This document shows positions 25,840 to 36,122 of a stretch of 64,000 nt of DNA, piece by piece. The translations under genes were made by a program, and so were the position numbers. This DNA is from Strongyloides papillosus (taxonomy: Eukaryota > Nematoda > Chromadorea > Rhabditida > Strongyloididae), in NCBI GenBank assembly GCA_005656395.1, contig SRSI01000052.1, positions 664,263-728,262 on the forward strand. The letters are read 5' to 3'. A model generated the notes under the pieces. That model saw only the letters and a list, made by a program, of their open reading frames with translations. It ran no database searches and was not told the DNA's origin. Positions within the stretch are counted from its first letter, which is position 1. Each line of letters begins with the position of its first letter.

Positions 25840-26700
25840 GATTTTCTTTTTTTTTTTGCTGGATTTCAGATATAAAAGTTGTTTTTTGTTGTCGATGTGT
25901 ATCTTCATAAAGCTCCCAGTTAAATGGATCATAATACTCATAACTTACTTTACCATTTTATCTCTTACTTTTTCGAAATAAATTTGTCTATTTCCATAAT
26001 TCAGACTTTTTACATGTTTCGAGATTTGTATCATATCAATACGTTCAGGGAACAATTCATCATTCATTAATTGTTTATTTATATTCAGAATTTACTACTT
26101 ATCTGAAATTTTTGACCATGGCAATACTTTATTAAATTCACAAAAAACACTTTTTCATTGGTTTTCTAATTCTAAACTTTCCATTATCTACATTTGTGTA
26201 ATCTCTTGAGAGCCAAAGATCAATTGTATGAACAATTTTTTTATTATACTTTTCCTGCCAATAGTCATGCTATTAGATTTTATATCCCAATGAAGAAAAC
26301 TAATTTAATAAATTTGTTTAATTGCAGATAAAGTTTGTATAAAAACTTTAATAATAGTTGATATTAGAAGTGCATCTTTTATTGGTATATAAATTTATTT
26401 AGTGATTTTCTTTAAAGGCCAATAATCATATAATGACAAGTATTATTTTTGACACATGAAAATACTGAGATACATACATTTTTACACAAAGCATTAAAGT
26501 ATTTGTACCTCTAACTTTAACCTATTTTTAGATTTATTTATTACTCCCTCTTTTAAAATAGCTTCTTTTTGCAGTATTACTTTTTTCACAGGTTTATACA
26601 GTTAATGAAGCTTCTTATCCAATTTATGAAGTAATCTTAAATTTACTAATATTATGTCCAACAACCATGTAATTAATGTACTATTAATTTTAAATAAGGT
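25840..26700 (-). pseudogene. Decayed CK1/TTBK-type protein kinase
   Basis: Read on the minus strand, kinase landmarks occur in the correct order but in different frames with several stops. In order they are: an N-lobe piece (EAILKEGVINKSKNRLKLE, near 26515-26585), a hinge-like piece (CVKNNTCHYMIIGL), an alpha-E/catalytic-loop piece (LSAIKQIY then HWDIKSNSMTIG, near 26255-26330) and an activation-segment piece (SRDYTNVDNGKFRIRKP, near 26165-26215). The final landmark is a C-terminal piece (YEYYDPFNWELYEDTHRQQ, about 25890-25950). The HRD Arg is replaced by Trp. Order and motifs match worm-expanded CK1/TTBK-like kinases. The frame breaks and the damaged HRD say pseudogene. It may reach 27085, where a further broken frame begins MPRFLCLTSKNDVDQKYMSK. 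Confidence 0.72.
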
Positions 26701-27085
26701 ATTAATTTGATTTCTGCCATTTAAATCATTGTATTTTTTTATATCTCCTTTAAATTTATTAATATTTTATTAACTGAAAATTAATTTTAAAATACCAAAT
26801 TTAGAAGAATTAAAAAAAAGTCTATACTTTTACGTTGATAATCAACGATAAAATTTAAATAAAAAAGTTGATAAATTACATACGATTTTTAATGTTTTAG
26901 TCTATTTATATCTATAGTAGAATATTTATCAAATAATTAATTAATATTTTTTATATTGTTTTTGCCATAAGTCAAAATATTTACGAGATCACCAACGTTT
27001 TTTTATGCAAATGTTTTTTATTTTAGACATATATTTTTGATCTACATCATTTTTAGAAGTCAGACATAGAAATCTTGGCATTTTG

Positions 27086-28030
27086 TGTTAAATTAAGGAA
27101 CTAATAGAATTGATATTTAATATGCAGAGGATGAATATACTGTAAATAACGATACACAACAACGTTAAGACAAATATTTTTTTTATTAATAATAATGGGA
27201 AAAGTCGAGACATCAAAATGCTTTAAGGAATGGTAACTTATAAAGAATATTAATCTTTTTATGAAACTATGACAAAATATTAACGATTGTCATTATGTTT
27301 ATGAATATTTTAATGCTTCTATCATGTGAAGAAGATATTGTTTCACTTCAAAACTGTATATAGTATGTTTCAAAAGAAAAAAAACATGTGTCAGTTAAAT
27401 AGATAAAAAAAATGACGAAGTACACCATTGACAGCTATCTCACCAAACTTACTAGGTGGAAAAAAAAGAAGGTAGTAATTTGTCTGATTAAATTTTGTAG
27501 AATATAACATTATTTTTGCAATTTTAGTTGAAAGTTGAAAAGACTAATAACTAATATACAATGAAAACTCTTTGTTTGAAGTTTTTTATTTATGTAAAAA
27601 AACATATTTTATTATAGTTTAATAACCTTAAATAACACTTTACTAATTAATCGACCAAAATGAAAAAGTAAGCAATTTTTTTATATGTTTAATTTACTTA
27701 AATATATAATTCGAAAATTATTCAATTTATATCTTAAGTTTTACATATTTTTAAGGTCAAATGATATTTAAAATAAAGCATTAAATACAAAAATTAATAA
27801 ACGTCTTTAAAAAAAAAGTTATGTTACTTTAAAATAACTTTTTTAAAAAAAATTCTTAAAAAATTTTTCAATTTCTTAACATTCTTTGAAAAGATTTTCA
27901 AAATTTAATTTACAATTGTTTTACCCATTTAAATGTTAAATTTATACTATAATCTTCAAACGAACAAAAAACTCCCTATTTGTTAAGTGTCACCCAAGAA
28001 ATAAATTAGAATTCAAAAATTACTTTTTAT
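27086..28030. other. AT-rich intergenic
   Basis: No exon-like stretch recognised. The right part is upstream of the methyltransferase gene. Confidence 0.55.
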
Positions 28031-28821
28031 ATGTTACTGAATCATAGAATAATTAAGCAATTACCTAGGAATTTATCAACGACAACAAAAGTACTGCTAA
28101 AAATGGAGTCATCAATACCAGATGGAAAAGAAATATACGAAAAATCCGAAACGTACTGGTCTACTATTAATTCTACAGTTAACGGAATGTTAGGAGGTTT
28201 TGAAAAGTTACACGGGCCTGATGTAGAAGATTCGAGGAAATTATTATCATATCTCCGTTCAAAAGTATGTTTTCTAAACGATTTTTAAAGAAGCATTTGC
28301 AGAAATTATTTTCAAATATGGATAGAGCTTTAGATTGCGGAGCTGGAATAGGTAGAGTAACGAAATATACGTTAATGCCATATTTCAAGACAGTTGACAT
28401 GGTAGATGTTATAGGATCCTTTATTGAAAATTCAAAAAAATATCTGGGAAAAGATGAAGAAAAAGTTGGAAATAAATTTGTATGTGGTTTACAAGATTTT
28501 GTTCCTTATCAAAATTACTATGATTGTATATGGGTCCAATGGGTTACTGGATATCTTACGGACAATGATTTCGTTAAATTTTTTGAAAGATGTAAAAATG
28601 GCTTGAGGGATGGGGGTTGCATTATTGTAAAAGATAATTTAGCTTCTGGAGAAAATGTAGATTTCGATGAAGAGGACAGTAGTTGGACAAGACCCAGAGA
28701 GTATATGAAAAAATTATTAATAGATGCTGGTTTAACTATTATTGAAGATAAAAAACAATTAAATTTCCCAAAGGGAATGTATGAAGTCAGGATGTTTGTT
28801 TTGAAGCCAAATAAATTATAA
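28031..28821 (+). CDS. NTMT1: Protein alpha-N-terminal methyltransferase (NTMT1/METTL11A type)
   Basis: Exons 28031-28264 and 28303-28821 (38 bp intron) give 250 residues. The SAM-binding motif I is ALDCGAGIGRVTKYTL. It is followed by VDMVDV and later IWVQWVTGYLTDNDFVKFFE and GGCIIVKDNLA, all typical of enzymes that methylate the N-terminal Xaa-Pro-Lys of proteins. A second in-frame Met at 28103 (MESSIPDG) would give 226 residues, closer to the normal length. The first 24 residues (basic, Ser/Thr/Leu, no acid) look like a mitochondrial presequence, so both starts are possible. An alternative acceptor at 28290 would leave a 26 bp intron, which is too short. Acts in nucleus and cytosol in known family members. 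Confidence 0.88.
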
Positions 28822-29324
28822 ATGTTAATTAATATTATTTTTATTTGAAGTTTTGGTAATTTAAACCTTCTTGTTTTTAATAAATATGCTGTTACTTTAA
28901 TTATGAAAAACACCGAGCATTTTTTAGAGATTTCACAGCAATTCGATGGTAAAATGATGCACACACGTATTTGAAAACAATGAGTGTATAAATATAAGAT
29001 AAATAAAAAATTTTATTCGTATAATCATACGAAAAATGACACTTTTGTGTGTTAAAAGCGATTGTTTCTGGCTTAGTTGATTCTTTTTATTATAATAGAG
29101 TATCTACAAACTTTTTTTAATGATTTATTCTGTTCAAAAACCTTAGTATTTCTAAATTATAACCATCAGAAAACGTAATTCGATTGATAAAAAATAGTCT
29201 CTTTATGAAAAGATAAAAAAGTCAATACACTACTTACCACATATAAATAAAATTCGTGACAAGAAAAACTACTGATTATCGAAAAATCCTCTATTACATT
29301 TTTATTAACTTGACTTTTAGAAAA
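28822..29324. other. Intergenic, upstream of the MTCH gene
   Basis: The 3' flank of the methyltransferase gene and the promoter/5'UTR of the next gene. It ends in a TTTTAG acceptor 4 bases before the ATG at 29325, a likely trans-splice site. Confidence 0.55.
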
Positions 29325-30432
29325 ATGGCTGACAATGTTCCAGTTCCTGTAAGTTTTTCAATTTTTTATTGATTTATTTAATATTTATCTATATACATTT
29401 AGAATGAAGAAATTCAGCATGGTAATTTAAAAACATCAATTATTAAGTCTATTGGTAGCATTGTTACATTACCAATACATGTTGTTAAGACATTGATGCA
29501 ACTTGGGTGGGAACCTTTTCCTTGTGAAACAGGAAAAGTTTTTGTTGTTTTTGGTCAAACAGCTTATTTTCTACCAAACGGACTTAAATATAGTAAGGGA
29601 AATGTATATAATATAATATCTTTTTTTAGTCTATAAGATCGGTAAACATGATGGTTATCGTGTATTACTTAAGGGACTTGATTGTTTCGTTCTGTTTAAT
29701 TTTACAAATGAATATGTAAGAAATGGTGTTAATACTTATCTTGATATTGAATACCCTAATCTCGGAGGAGAACTACACCCACAAGCTGATGACTTTACTA
29801 AACTTAACGACAAAGAAGCTTTCGCCGTATCTTTCAGAAATTTCGTACGTGATATGGTTTCACACAACACTGCCGTCGTTGTTTCAAGACCATTTCTTGT
29901 ACTTTTTGTAAGACAAGTTGCTCAAATTATTGGTCAAGAAAACAAATACACAAATGTCATTCGTGATATGTATACTATTGGAAATGAAGAAGGTTTGAAA
30001 GGTTTCTTTAGTGGTCTTACTGCAGCAATTGTTGCAACATCAACTACTGTAGCACTTAGCCATTTATGTTCATTCATCCTTGAGCGTTCTCTCCTCAAGC
30101 TTCCACGCCAGGATAATGAAACTGAAGAGGAAAATATTAGTAAAATCAAGAGAACAAGATCTATAGCTGGGAATCTTATTCCTCTATTTTGTAATTCTTT
30201 GTCTTATCAATACCAACTTGTTTCAAGTATCATGGCTGTTTCAGGCTCTCAGCTTGTCTGTTCTTTGTTGCCATACACTCCACAATACAATCATTATGAA
30301 GATTTCATTGACTATCTTAAGCCTAGTGGATCCATTACCAGAGGTAGTAAATTATTCTTCAGACAATATAAAGGTCCAATTTCCATTAGAAATGGCAACG
30401 AAGTCTATGCTAATACTGGATACATTTCTTAG
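29325..30432 (+). CDS. mtch: Mitochondrial carrier homolog (MTCH1/2 type)
   Basis: Exons 29325-29348, 29403-29592 and 29630-30432 give 338 residues. Carrier-like repeats are visible: LPIHVVKTLMQLGWEPFPCE, then VSRPFLVLFVRQVAQIIGQE with EEGLKGFFSGLTAAIV, then YQLVSSIMAVSGSQL, and a C-terminal SRG-like motif (TRGSKLFFRQYKG). MTCH proteins sit in the mitochondrial outer membrane. They are degenerate SLC25 carriers that act as insertases for tail-anchored proteins and in apoptosis and lipid metabolism. The canonical PxD/ExxK/R signatures are degraded, as expected for MTCH rather than a true transporter. Confidence 0.82.
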
Positions 30433-30860
30433 GTTTATTTTTACTTTCCATGTGTATAATTCCTTTAAAAAATTATGGTGGAATTTTTACGTATGTAGGT
30501 AACATTTTAAATTTGTTCTTGTAATTTTTTAAAATGCTATGTAATCGTTATTTTAAAATAAAAGTATTTTTCCACTGTATTGGTATTTTAGAATACATGT
30601 GGAAGACAAATAAATTATGTTTCTGTGTTGTGGAAAATACTATAATTAGTGTGTTTAAGATACTTTTTTCTTAATAAATGTTATTGCTAGACAAGGTACT
30701 ATTGTAAAAATGAACAGAAAATTAAGGATGGAGTATTTTCAGAAACTTAAACATATTTCAATCGTTTAGAATAATTTAATAAATAGATATACCTTCTTGT
30801 ATATACAATCATTTAAATTAAGTGTTAAAAATAAAGAATTTATAAGATCATTAACGAATG
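30433..30860. other. 3' flank of the MTCH gene
   Basis: Non-coding, AT-rich, with AATAAA-like signals. No gene was recognised. Confidence 0.55.
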
Positions 30861-31520
30861 TGTATACAGAGAAATTTTTGTGACAATATGTCACAGATTT
30901 TTTTTGTGACGATATGTCACAAATTTTTTGTGACAATTAAAAAATAGAAAAAATAATAATTTTCTCACCCTCTTTTCCGATATCTGCCAATGAGACATTA
31001 AACTTTTAATGATCAATCTACATGTAGTAATTCATGTACACTTAAACTGTAAATTTTACCTGTAAACTTTCTTTTGATCCAAATTTTGAAGTAACTGACA
31101 ACTTTGAGAATGGAAACCGTGTACCTATAGTGAAGAATAAATTATAATTTACTACTAAGTAAACTACCAAATCATCTGAAGTACCTAACAAAATAACTTT
31201 TTAAATTTTTAGCTTACTAGGTATTATGCTTTATAAATTTTTTAAATTTCATATGTATGAAATAATTTACAAAGGGTTTTATAACTGTAAAAAATATTAT
31301 TATATTATTTTTTTAATTTTGTAACACATTGTTACAAAATACTTGCGACATATAGTCACATATTTAAAAAAAACACCATTTGTGACTCATTGTCACAATT
31401 CTGGTTGTGACATACAGTCACATATTTAAAAAACAATACCATTTGTGACGGATTGTCACAATTCTAGTTGTGACTTATAGTCACAAAAATTTCTATGTCA
31501 CAAATATCTCTCTGTGTATA
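30861..31520. mobile_element. Putative MITE with palindrome array
   Basis: A 660 bp segment flanked by imperfect inverted repeats: the left 24 bases match the reverse complement of the right 24 at 20 positions, both running into TTTGTGAC. Inside are eight 17 bp palindromes of the form TGTGAC-N5-GTCACA (two with one symmetric or single change), two on the left and six on the right, plus half sites at both ends. No open frame for a transposase is present, so if mobile it is non-autonomous. A TA dinucleotide at each terminus could be a Tc1/mariner-type target duplication, but this is not certain. Confidence 0.55.
31320..31485. repeat. Tandem array of six TGTGAC-N5-GTCACA palindromes
   Basis: Copies at 31320-31336 (TGTAAC/GTTACA variant), 31344-31360 (TGCGAC variant), 31381-31397, 31406-31422, 31444-31460 and 31469-31485. 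The last five lie in a direct repeat of about 62 bp whose linkers alternate between TATTTAAAAAA...CCATT and ATTCTRGT. Two further copies are at 30879-30895 and 30905-30921. Stems are conserved while the 5-base centres all differ. Confidence 0.85.
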
Positions 31521-32206
31521 TGAGTTGTAATCAGAAAATAATTGAGTTTTAATCACTTGTATTTTTCTATAAATGTTAAATTTAAAACCTCCATCTTAGT
31601 TATCTTAATTTACATATTTAAAAATAAAAGATGTTAGTATATATTATTATTATTATGTAAATCGGTAATTAATGTGTTTTATATGATGATCTTTAATCAT
31701 AGTAGTAAAAGTAATGCAAATTTTACTTTGTATTATTTTAATAATTATATCTTTTTGTTCAAATAATTATGGATGAAAAAGAAAACCATAGCTTTAAAAT
31801 TATTTACTATCATTTTTAAAATAATAAGAACAGTACATTTTTTATTTTAACATAAGAAAATTTAAAAAACAAAACAAATTCATATTTATTTTTCAGGATA
31901 ACGTTTTAATTTTTTAAAATTACCATTAATATGTTAGAATCGTTAAAAAATGTTCTCTGTTTAAAGAATAATCCACGTAAATTATTCATTAATGTCATGA
32001 CATTTTTCAGCATATATATGGTAGAGGAAAACTAAAAAGCTTTAAATATTGGGGTTAGTAAAAATAATTAAATTCCAACTAAACCAAGAACTAAGTTTTA
32101 GTTAGAGTATAAAATTTAAAAAAGCATTTCTTTTGACTTAAAAATACAATTTTAACAAAAATATGATCTGTGAATGGTTAAAAAATATTAATTGATGACA
32201 AAATGA
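31521..32206. other. AT-rich, 3' flank of sqst-1
   Basis: No coding stretch recognised. Contains homopolymer runs and probably the 3'UTR of the minus-strand SQST-1 gene. Confidence 0.55.
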
Positions 32207-34501
32207 CTAGTCTCTAAAAGAATTAATATGTTCAAGAACCTTGTCAAAATAATTAAAGTCATATTTGACTGCATCTTCTGCCAGTTTAAGTAACCAACCA
32301 TTACAATTATCAAAACCCATACCCTCAGCCATTTCAACCATATTTGCTATGTATGGATCACTATGAATGTAAGGAAAATGTCTATCGTGTTTTCTATCAA
32401 CAGGCAACTTCTTCTTTAGTTCATCTGGTAATTGATAAGGTTCTCCTATCATATGTGGAGATGGAACATCATTTTTCTCAGGTGTCAAGGAATATGGAGA
32501 AAATTTTCTTGGTAAACATTCAACTGGTGTTGTACCATCTCGTACTGGGGTTAATGAATAAGGTGCCGGACATCTAGAAGTAAATTCTTCTGGTATTGTA
32601 CTAGTACTTATGATACTTCCTGAATTCCCACTTGTACTAATGTCAGTTTCCTTTTCAGGTGTGAATTGTTGGTTGACAACATTTTTATCCAATTCTGTAT
32701 TCATTGATTCATAAAATTCAATTGAATTCTCCATATTTATTGAAGATGTTACACTTTTGAACATTAATTCTCCTTCCGACTTACAATCATCAGAAATCTC
32801 AGCTGGATATTCGATATTAATATCACCATCTTTTTCATCATTTACTTTTTCTTCACTTTCTTTGTTATCATAATTTTCACTTACATTATTTGAATATTTA
32901 CTTGATGTTACGGTGCAATCGGTAGCTGATGAAATAATAGAAAAACTCAACTCTGAATTCTTTGCATCTTTATTTCTTTTTATAATAACAGAAGAACTTC
33001 TTGAACCAATCATAGAAGCTGAATCTCCAGGTTCAATATCATCAACAGTCTCTTCAAAGATTCCACTTCTTTGCATCTCCATTTGTTTGACTAATTTTTT
33101 ATAGTCTAATTCATCTATTTTATCTTTCCATTCATTAATGCTTGGTGATGTATTAGCTTCAGAACGATTATCAATAATTTCCATACTTAAGTGTGATTCA
33201 CCATCTTCCTCGTCTTTGGTAAACCTAGAAGTTGAAGATAATTCAAAAGCAGTTATCTTTCTTCCGCCATGTACATCAAAATCAGAACCTGATATACAAC
33301 TTTCGATAACAGACATTTGTCCAGAAGACAATGAGGTATCTTTCTCTACCATTTGCGGAGAATTTTTAACTTTGTCATCTGACTCACAACAATGAGATAA
33401 ACCGATATTTGTATTAGATTTATAATGTTCAGAAGCTGGACATGAACTTACATTAACAGAGTCTAATCCAGAAGCAACAGCTATAGCTCTATTTATATGA
33501 TTCGGTCCAGCGGAATATTCTCTTGCAACTATTTCATTTATTTCTTTATTATTTTTATTTACATTGACATTGTTGAAAATTTTTACCAGATTATCTTTCA
33601 TTTCTTTTTCGCATTTATAATCAATCAATTGATTTTCTCCAGAACTAGAGTAAGTATCTGGAATTGATTTAACAACTTTATTCTCAGAATTAACTGATGA
33701 GGAATCACCAGTTTCTAATTCATTCGCAATGGATATTCTTTTATCTTGTGCTGTTAAATTTTCTTCAACAGCCATATTCATAAAAGCTGCATGAATAGTG
33801 TTACTGATTTCTTTGACAGTGTTATACTTATCAATAACTTTCTTCATCGCTGTTTTAGACTCTTCACTTGAGTTTGAACTTTCAATACTCTCATTCAAAT
33901 CATCTCCATCAATAAAATTATTTCCACTCATCGTATGATACTTCTTGAATGCAGATAATATTCCTCTATGTGAATCATTACTTCTTTCTTGAAGTTGATG
34001 AAGTTTATTAATAAATGATCTATTTTTATTGTCAATGGGACGTGCAAATCTTAACATTGCATGTGAAGAATCATGCATATTTTGTCTCTCACAATATTGA
34101 CAAAGATCGTAATCATCACAGACAACACATTTATAACGAATTCCAGCAATTTTTCTATCGCAACCATCACAACTTATATTCGGATGTATTACTAAGCCAT
34201 TGTCATTAAGACAGTTTGGGTCATCAACAATTACAGGTATTACAATAACTGGAATGCTTTCAATATCCTTTTTAGCTTTTGGATATTCTAAAGTAATATA
34301 TGCCCAAAATGATTCATTATCATTAATTTCAAAAATTTCACCTTTATCATTCTTAAAAGTAAGATTGGAAAATCCAATACGTAGAGAAGTTGGAACCATA
34401 GAGTCATAAACAGCACGTATTTCTGGATATTTAACAAAACCATCGCTTTCCAAAAGTTTTATTCTATTGTTAGTGATAAGTTTAACTAATATTATTGTCA
34501 T
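32207..34501 (-). CDS. sqst-1: Sequestosome-1/p62-like autophagy receptor
   Basis: A single exon of 764 residues with p62 domain order. PB1 lies at residues 1-82: basic start VKLITNNRIKLL, then the acidic OPCA-like FKNDKGEIFEINDNESFWAY. A ZZ zinc finger lies at about 106-152 (CDGC, YKCVVC, YDLCQYC, then H and H). A long disordered Ser/Glu/Asn-rich linker follows, and a UBA-like helix bundle sits at about 715-764 (VEMAEGMGFDNCNGWLLKLA). p62 polymerises through PB1, binds ubiquitin through UBA and delivers cargo to Atg8-coated membranes. PYSLTP occurs twice before the UBA. The protein is much longer than human p62 (440) because of the linker. An acceptor-like TTTTTAG lies 6 bases before the ATG (trans-splicing). 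Confidence 0.88.
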   Translation of the reverse strand: MTIILVKLITNNRIKLLESDGFVKYPEIRAVYDSMVPTSLRIGFSNLTFKNDKGEIFEINDNESFWAYITLEYPKAKKDIESIPVIVIPVIVDDPNCLNDNGLVIHPNISCDGCDRKIAGIRYKCVVCDDYDLCQYCERQNMHDSSHAMLRFARPIDNKNRSFINKLHQLQERSNDSHRGILSAFKKYHTMSGNNFIDGDDLNESIESSNSSEESKTAMKKVIDKYNTVKEISNTIHAAFMNMAVEENLTAQDKRISIANELETGDSSSVNSENKVVKSIPDTYSSSGENQLIDYKCEKEMKDNLVKIFNNVNVNKNNKEINEIVAREYSAGPNHINRAIAVASGLDSVNVSSCPASEHYKSNTNIGLSHCCESDDKVKNSPQMVEKDTSLSSGQMSVIESCISGSDFDVHGGRKITAFELSSTSRFTKDEEDGESHLSMEIIDNRSEANTSPSINEWKDKIDELDYKKLVKQMEMQRSGIFEETVDDIEPGDSASMIGSRSSSVIIKRNKDAKNSELSFSIISSATDCTVTSSKYSNNVSENYDNKESEEKVNDEKDGDINIEYPAEISDDCKSEGELMFKSVTSSINMENSIEFYESMNTELDKNVVNQQFTPEKETDISTSGNSGSIISTSTIPEEFTSRCPAPYSLTPVRDGTTPVECLPRKFSPYSLTPEKNDVPSPHMIGEPYQLPDELKKKLPVDRKHDRHFPYIHSDPYIANMVEMAEGMGFDNCNGWLLKLAEDAVKYDFNYFDKVLEHINSFRD

Positions 34502-35711
34502 CTTTTTCTAAAAATAAAATATATGAAAAAATGCTAAAACTAGAACTAAATACAATGAATATAAAGACTTTTCTTAATAATACTAATATCAATAAAGTGT
34601 ATACACCAATCTAACTATAAATTATCATTAAATTTACTTTAAAATATAAATAGAGGAAAGTAAAATCTCTATCACTTTAAAATATTTCAAAACAACAATT
34701 ATATTTTGGACATCCTAGTTGGAAAATACAGGTCATGTCATATGATTTTCATCTGTTTCCCTATACACAGAAGACAGAATTAGAGATACATATTCTATTT
34801 GTTTCCCCTTTATCTCTTGGTACGAGTGACAGAATAGAACCTAAAGATGGGGTAGATGGTTCTATTTTTCATCAATAATCCTATTCGTGAAAATGTTTAC
34901 TTTAAAGGAATAAACATGTAAATTGTCATTTTTATCGCAAAAATGTTATATCAGGGAAATGTATTGAAAACTTTCTACCCCGACTGATGTTAATGCCATT
35001 TCAAATATTGTCAATGAAAATTACCACCATTTTTACCAAGGAAAAAAATAAAAGATTGCTAGAAAATTATTTTACCAAAAAAAACAAAAATTCATACACA
35101 CTTTGTTATTTTTTTAAAAACAAACATGATTTCTCTATATTCTAATCAAGGGGTCCTTGGAGTTTATAAGCAAATTTTTGTTTATCGTTCCACAAACAAC
35201 CATTAAATTTTTATACAGTAATGAAAATAATAACATAAACAGAGTTTTGCGGGTGACAAATATTGACGACTACAAGACATTTTCCTATTTATTACAACAG
35301 CGAAGAATTCAACGAAATAAGATAGGCCTCGTGATAAAGAGAACATTTTGATTGGAGTTAAGTCACTATTTTTACTTATATAGATAAACAATGCTAACTT
35401 ATCTTCATAAATGTATTAATCATAGATCAATAATTGTTGTACATTTTAAGTTCCAGCCCCCCTCTATCACTCCTTATTAAATAACTTTTATTTTTTACTG
35501 TTTGGTATTTATTGTTATTGTACATAATAAATTTTTGTTTTTTGTGCCGATTTTATCTAAATAATGGTGATTTGTAAAGTCAATTGTTTTTTAGAATAAT
35601 TATGGTATCAATATAAATTAGTAGATTTGAAGTTATTTTTTATAAATCAATAGATATTTTTTTTGTAACGTTTTTATTATATATTCTAAAAAATTTATTT
35701 TACAGTTATCA
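34502..35711. other. Divergent intergenic region (sqst-1 / cystatin)
   Basis: Holds the promoters of both divergent genes. A GC-richer patch at about 34730-34870 is a candidate regulatory region for sqst-1. A second patch at 35150-35351 has a protein-like plus-strand frame (LRVTNIDDYKTFSYLLQQRR) with no good ATG or splice link, so it is not annotated as a gene. Confidence 0.5.
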
Positions 35712-36122
35712 ATGAATCTCGTTTTTTTAGCGGCCCTCATATTGTCTACTACTTTCATAGTTATGACTTCACAAACAATGACTGGAGGATGGACAGACCA
35801 ACCTGTTAATGATACAAGTATTGTTGAATTAGCTCAAAAAACTGTTGATAGATTTAATCAACAATCTAACGATTTAGCTTATCATGGATTTATTAAGGTT
35901 CTTTCTGCCAAATCACAAGTTGTTGCTGGGATAAATTATGAAGTTCAAGTTTTGATCGGAGAAACCGATGCTTTAAAAAACAAAGTTTCTTTTGACAAAT
36001 TAAAGGAGGCGAACGCTCAAGTTAAGGAAGGGGGACGTCAACAAGTTGTTACTGCTACAATTTGGTCTAAGCCATGGGAAGATTTTGAAGAGATCACTAT
36101 TAAAGGTGTCAAACAAGCATGA
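35712..36122 (+). CDS. Secreted cystatin (cysteine protease inhibitor)
   Basis: A 136-residue single-exon protein with a signal peptide (about residues 1-20). All three cystatin contact elements are present: an N-terminal Gly pair (25-26), the QVVAG loop (69-73) and a Pro-Trp hairpin (111-112). Cystatins block papain-like cathepsins and sometimes legumain, and in parasitic nematodes secreted forms also modulate host antigen processing. Unlike usual type-2 secreted cystatins it has no cysteine at all, so the two standard disulphides are missing; it resembles a stefin fold with a signal peptide. The start follows a TTTTACAG acceptor 6 bases upstream. Confidence 0.92.
   Translation: MNLVFLAALILSTTFIVMTSQTMTGGWTDQPVNDTSIVELAQKTVDRFNQQSNDLAYHGFIKVLSAKSQVVAGINYEVQVLIGETDALKNKVSFDKLKEANAQVKEGGRQQVVTATIWSKPWEDFEEITIKGVKQA

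Noticed and set aside
25781..25981. Plus-strand open frame of 66 codons
   Set aside because: It is antisense to the C-terminal part of the kinase pseudogene, hydrophobic and without a domain.
35157..35351. Plus-strand frame with protein-like composition
   Set aside because: Begins at TTG only, and no upstream exon joins in phase. Kept as a note in the intergenic entry, not as a gene.
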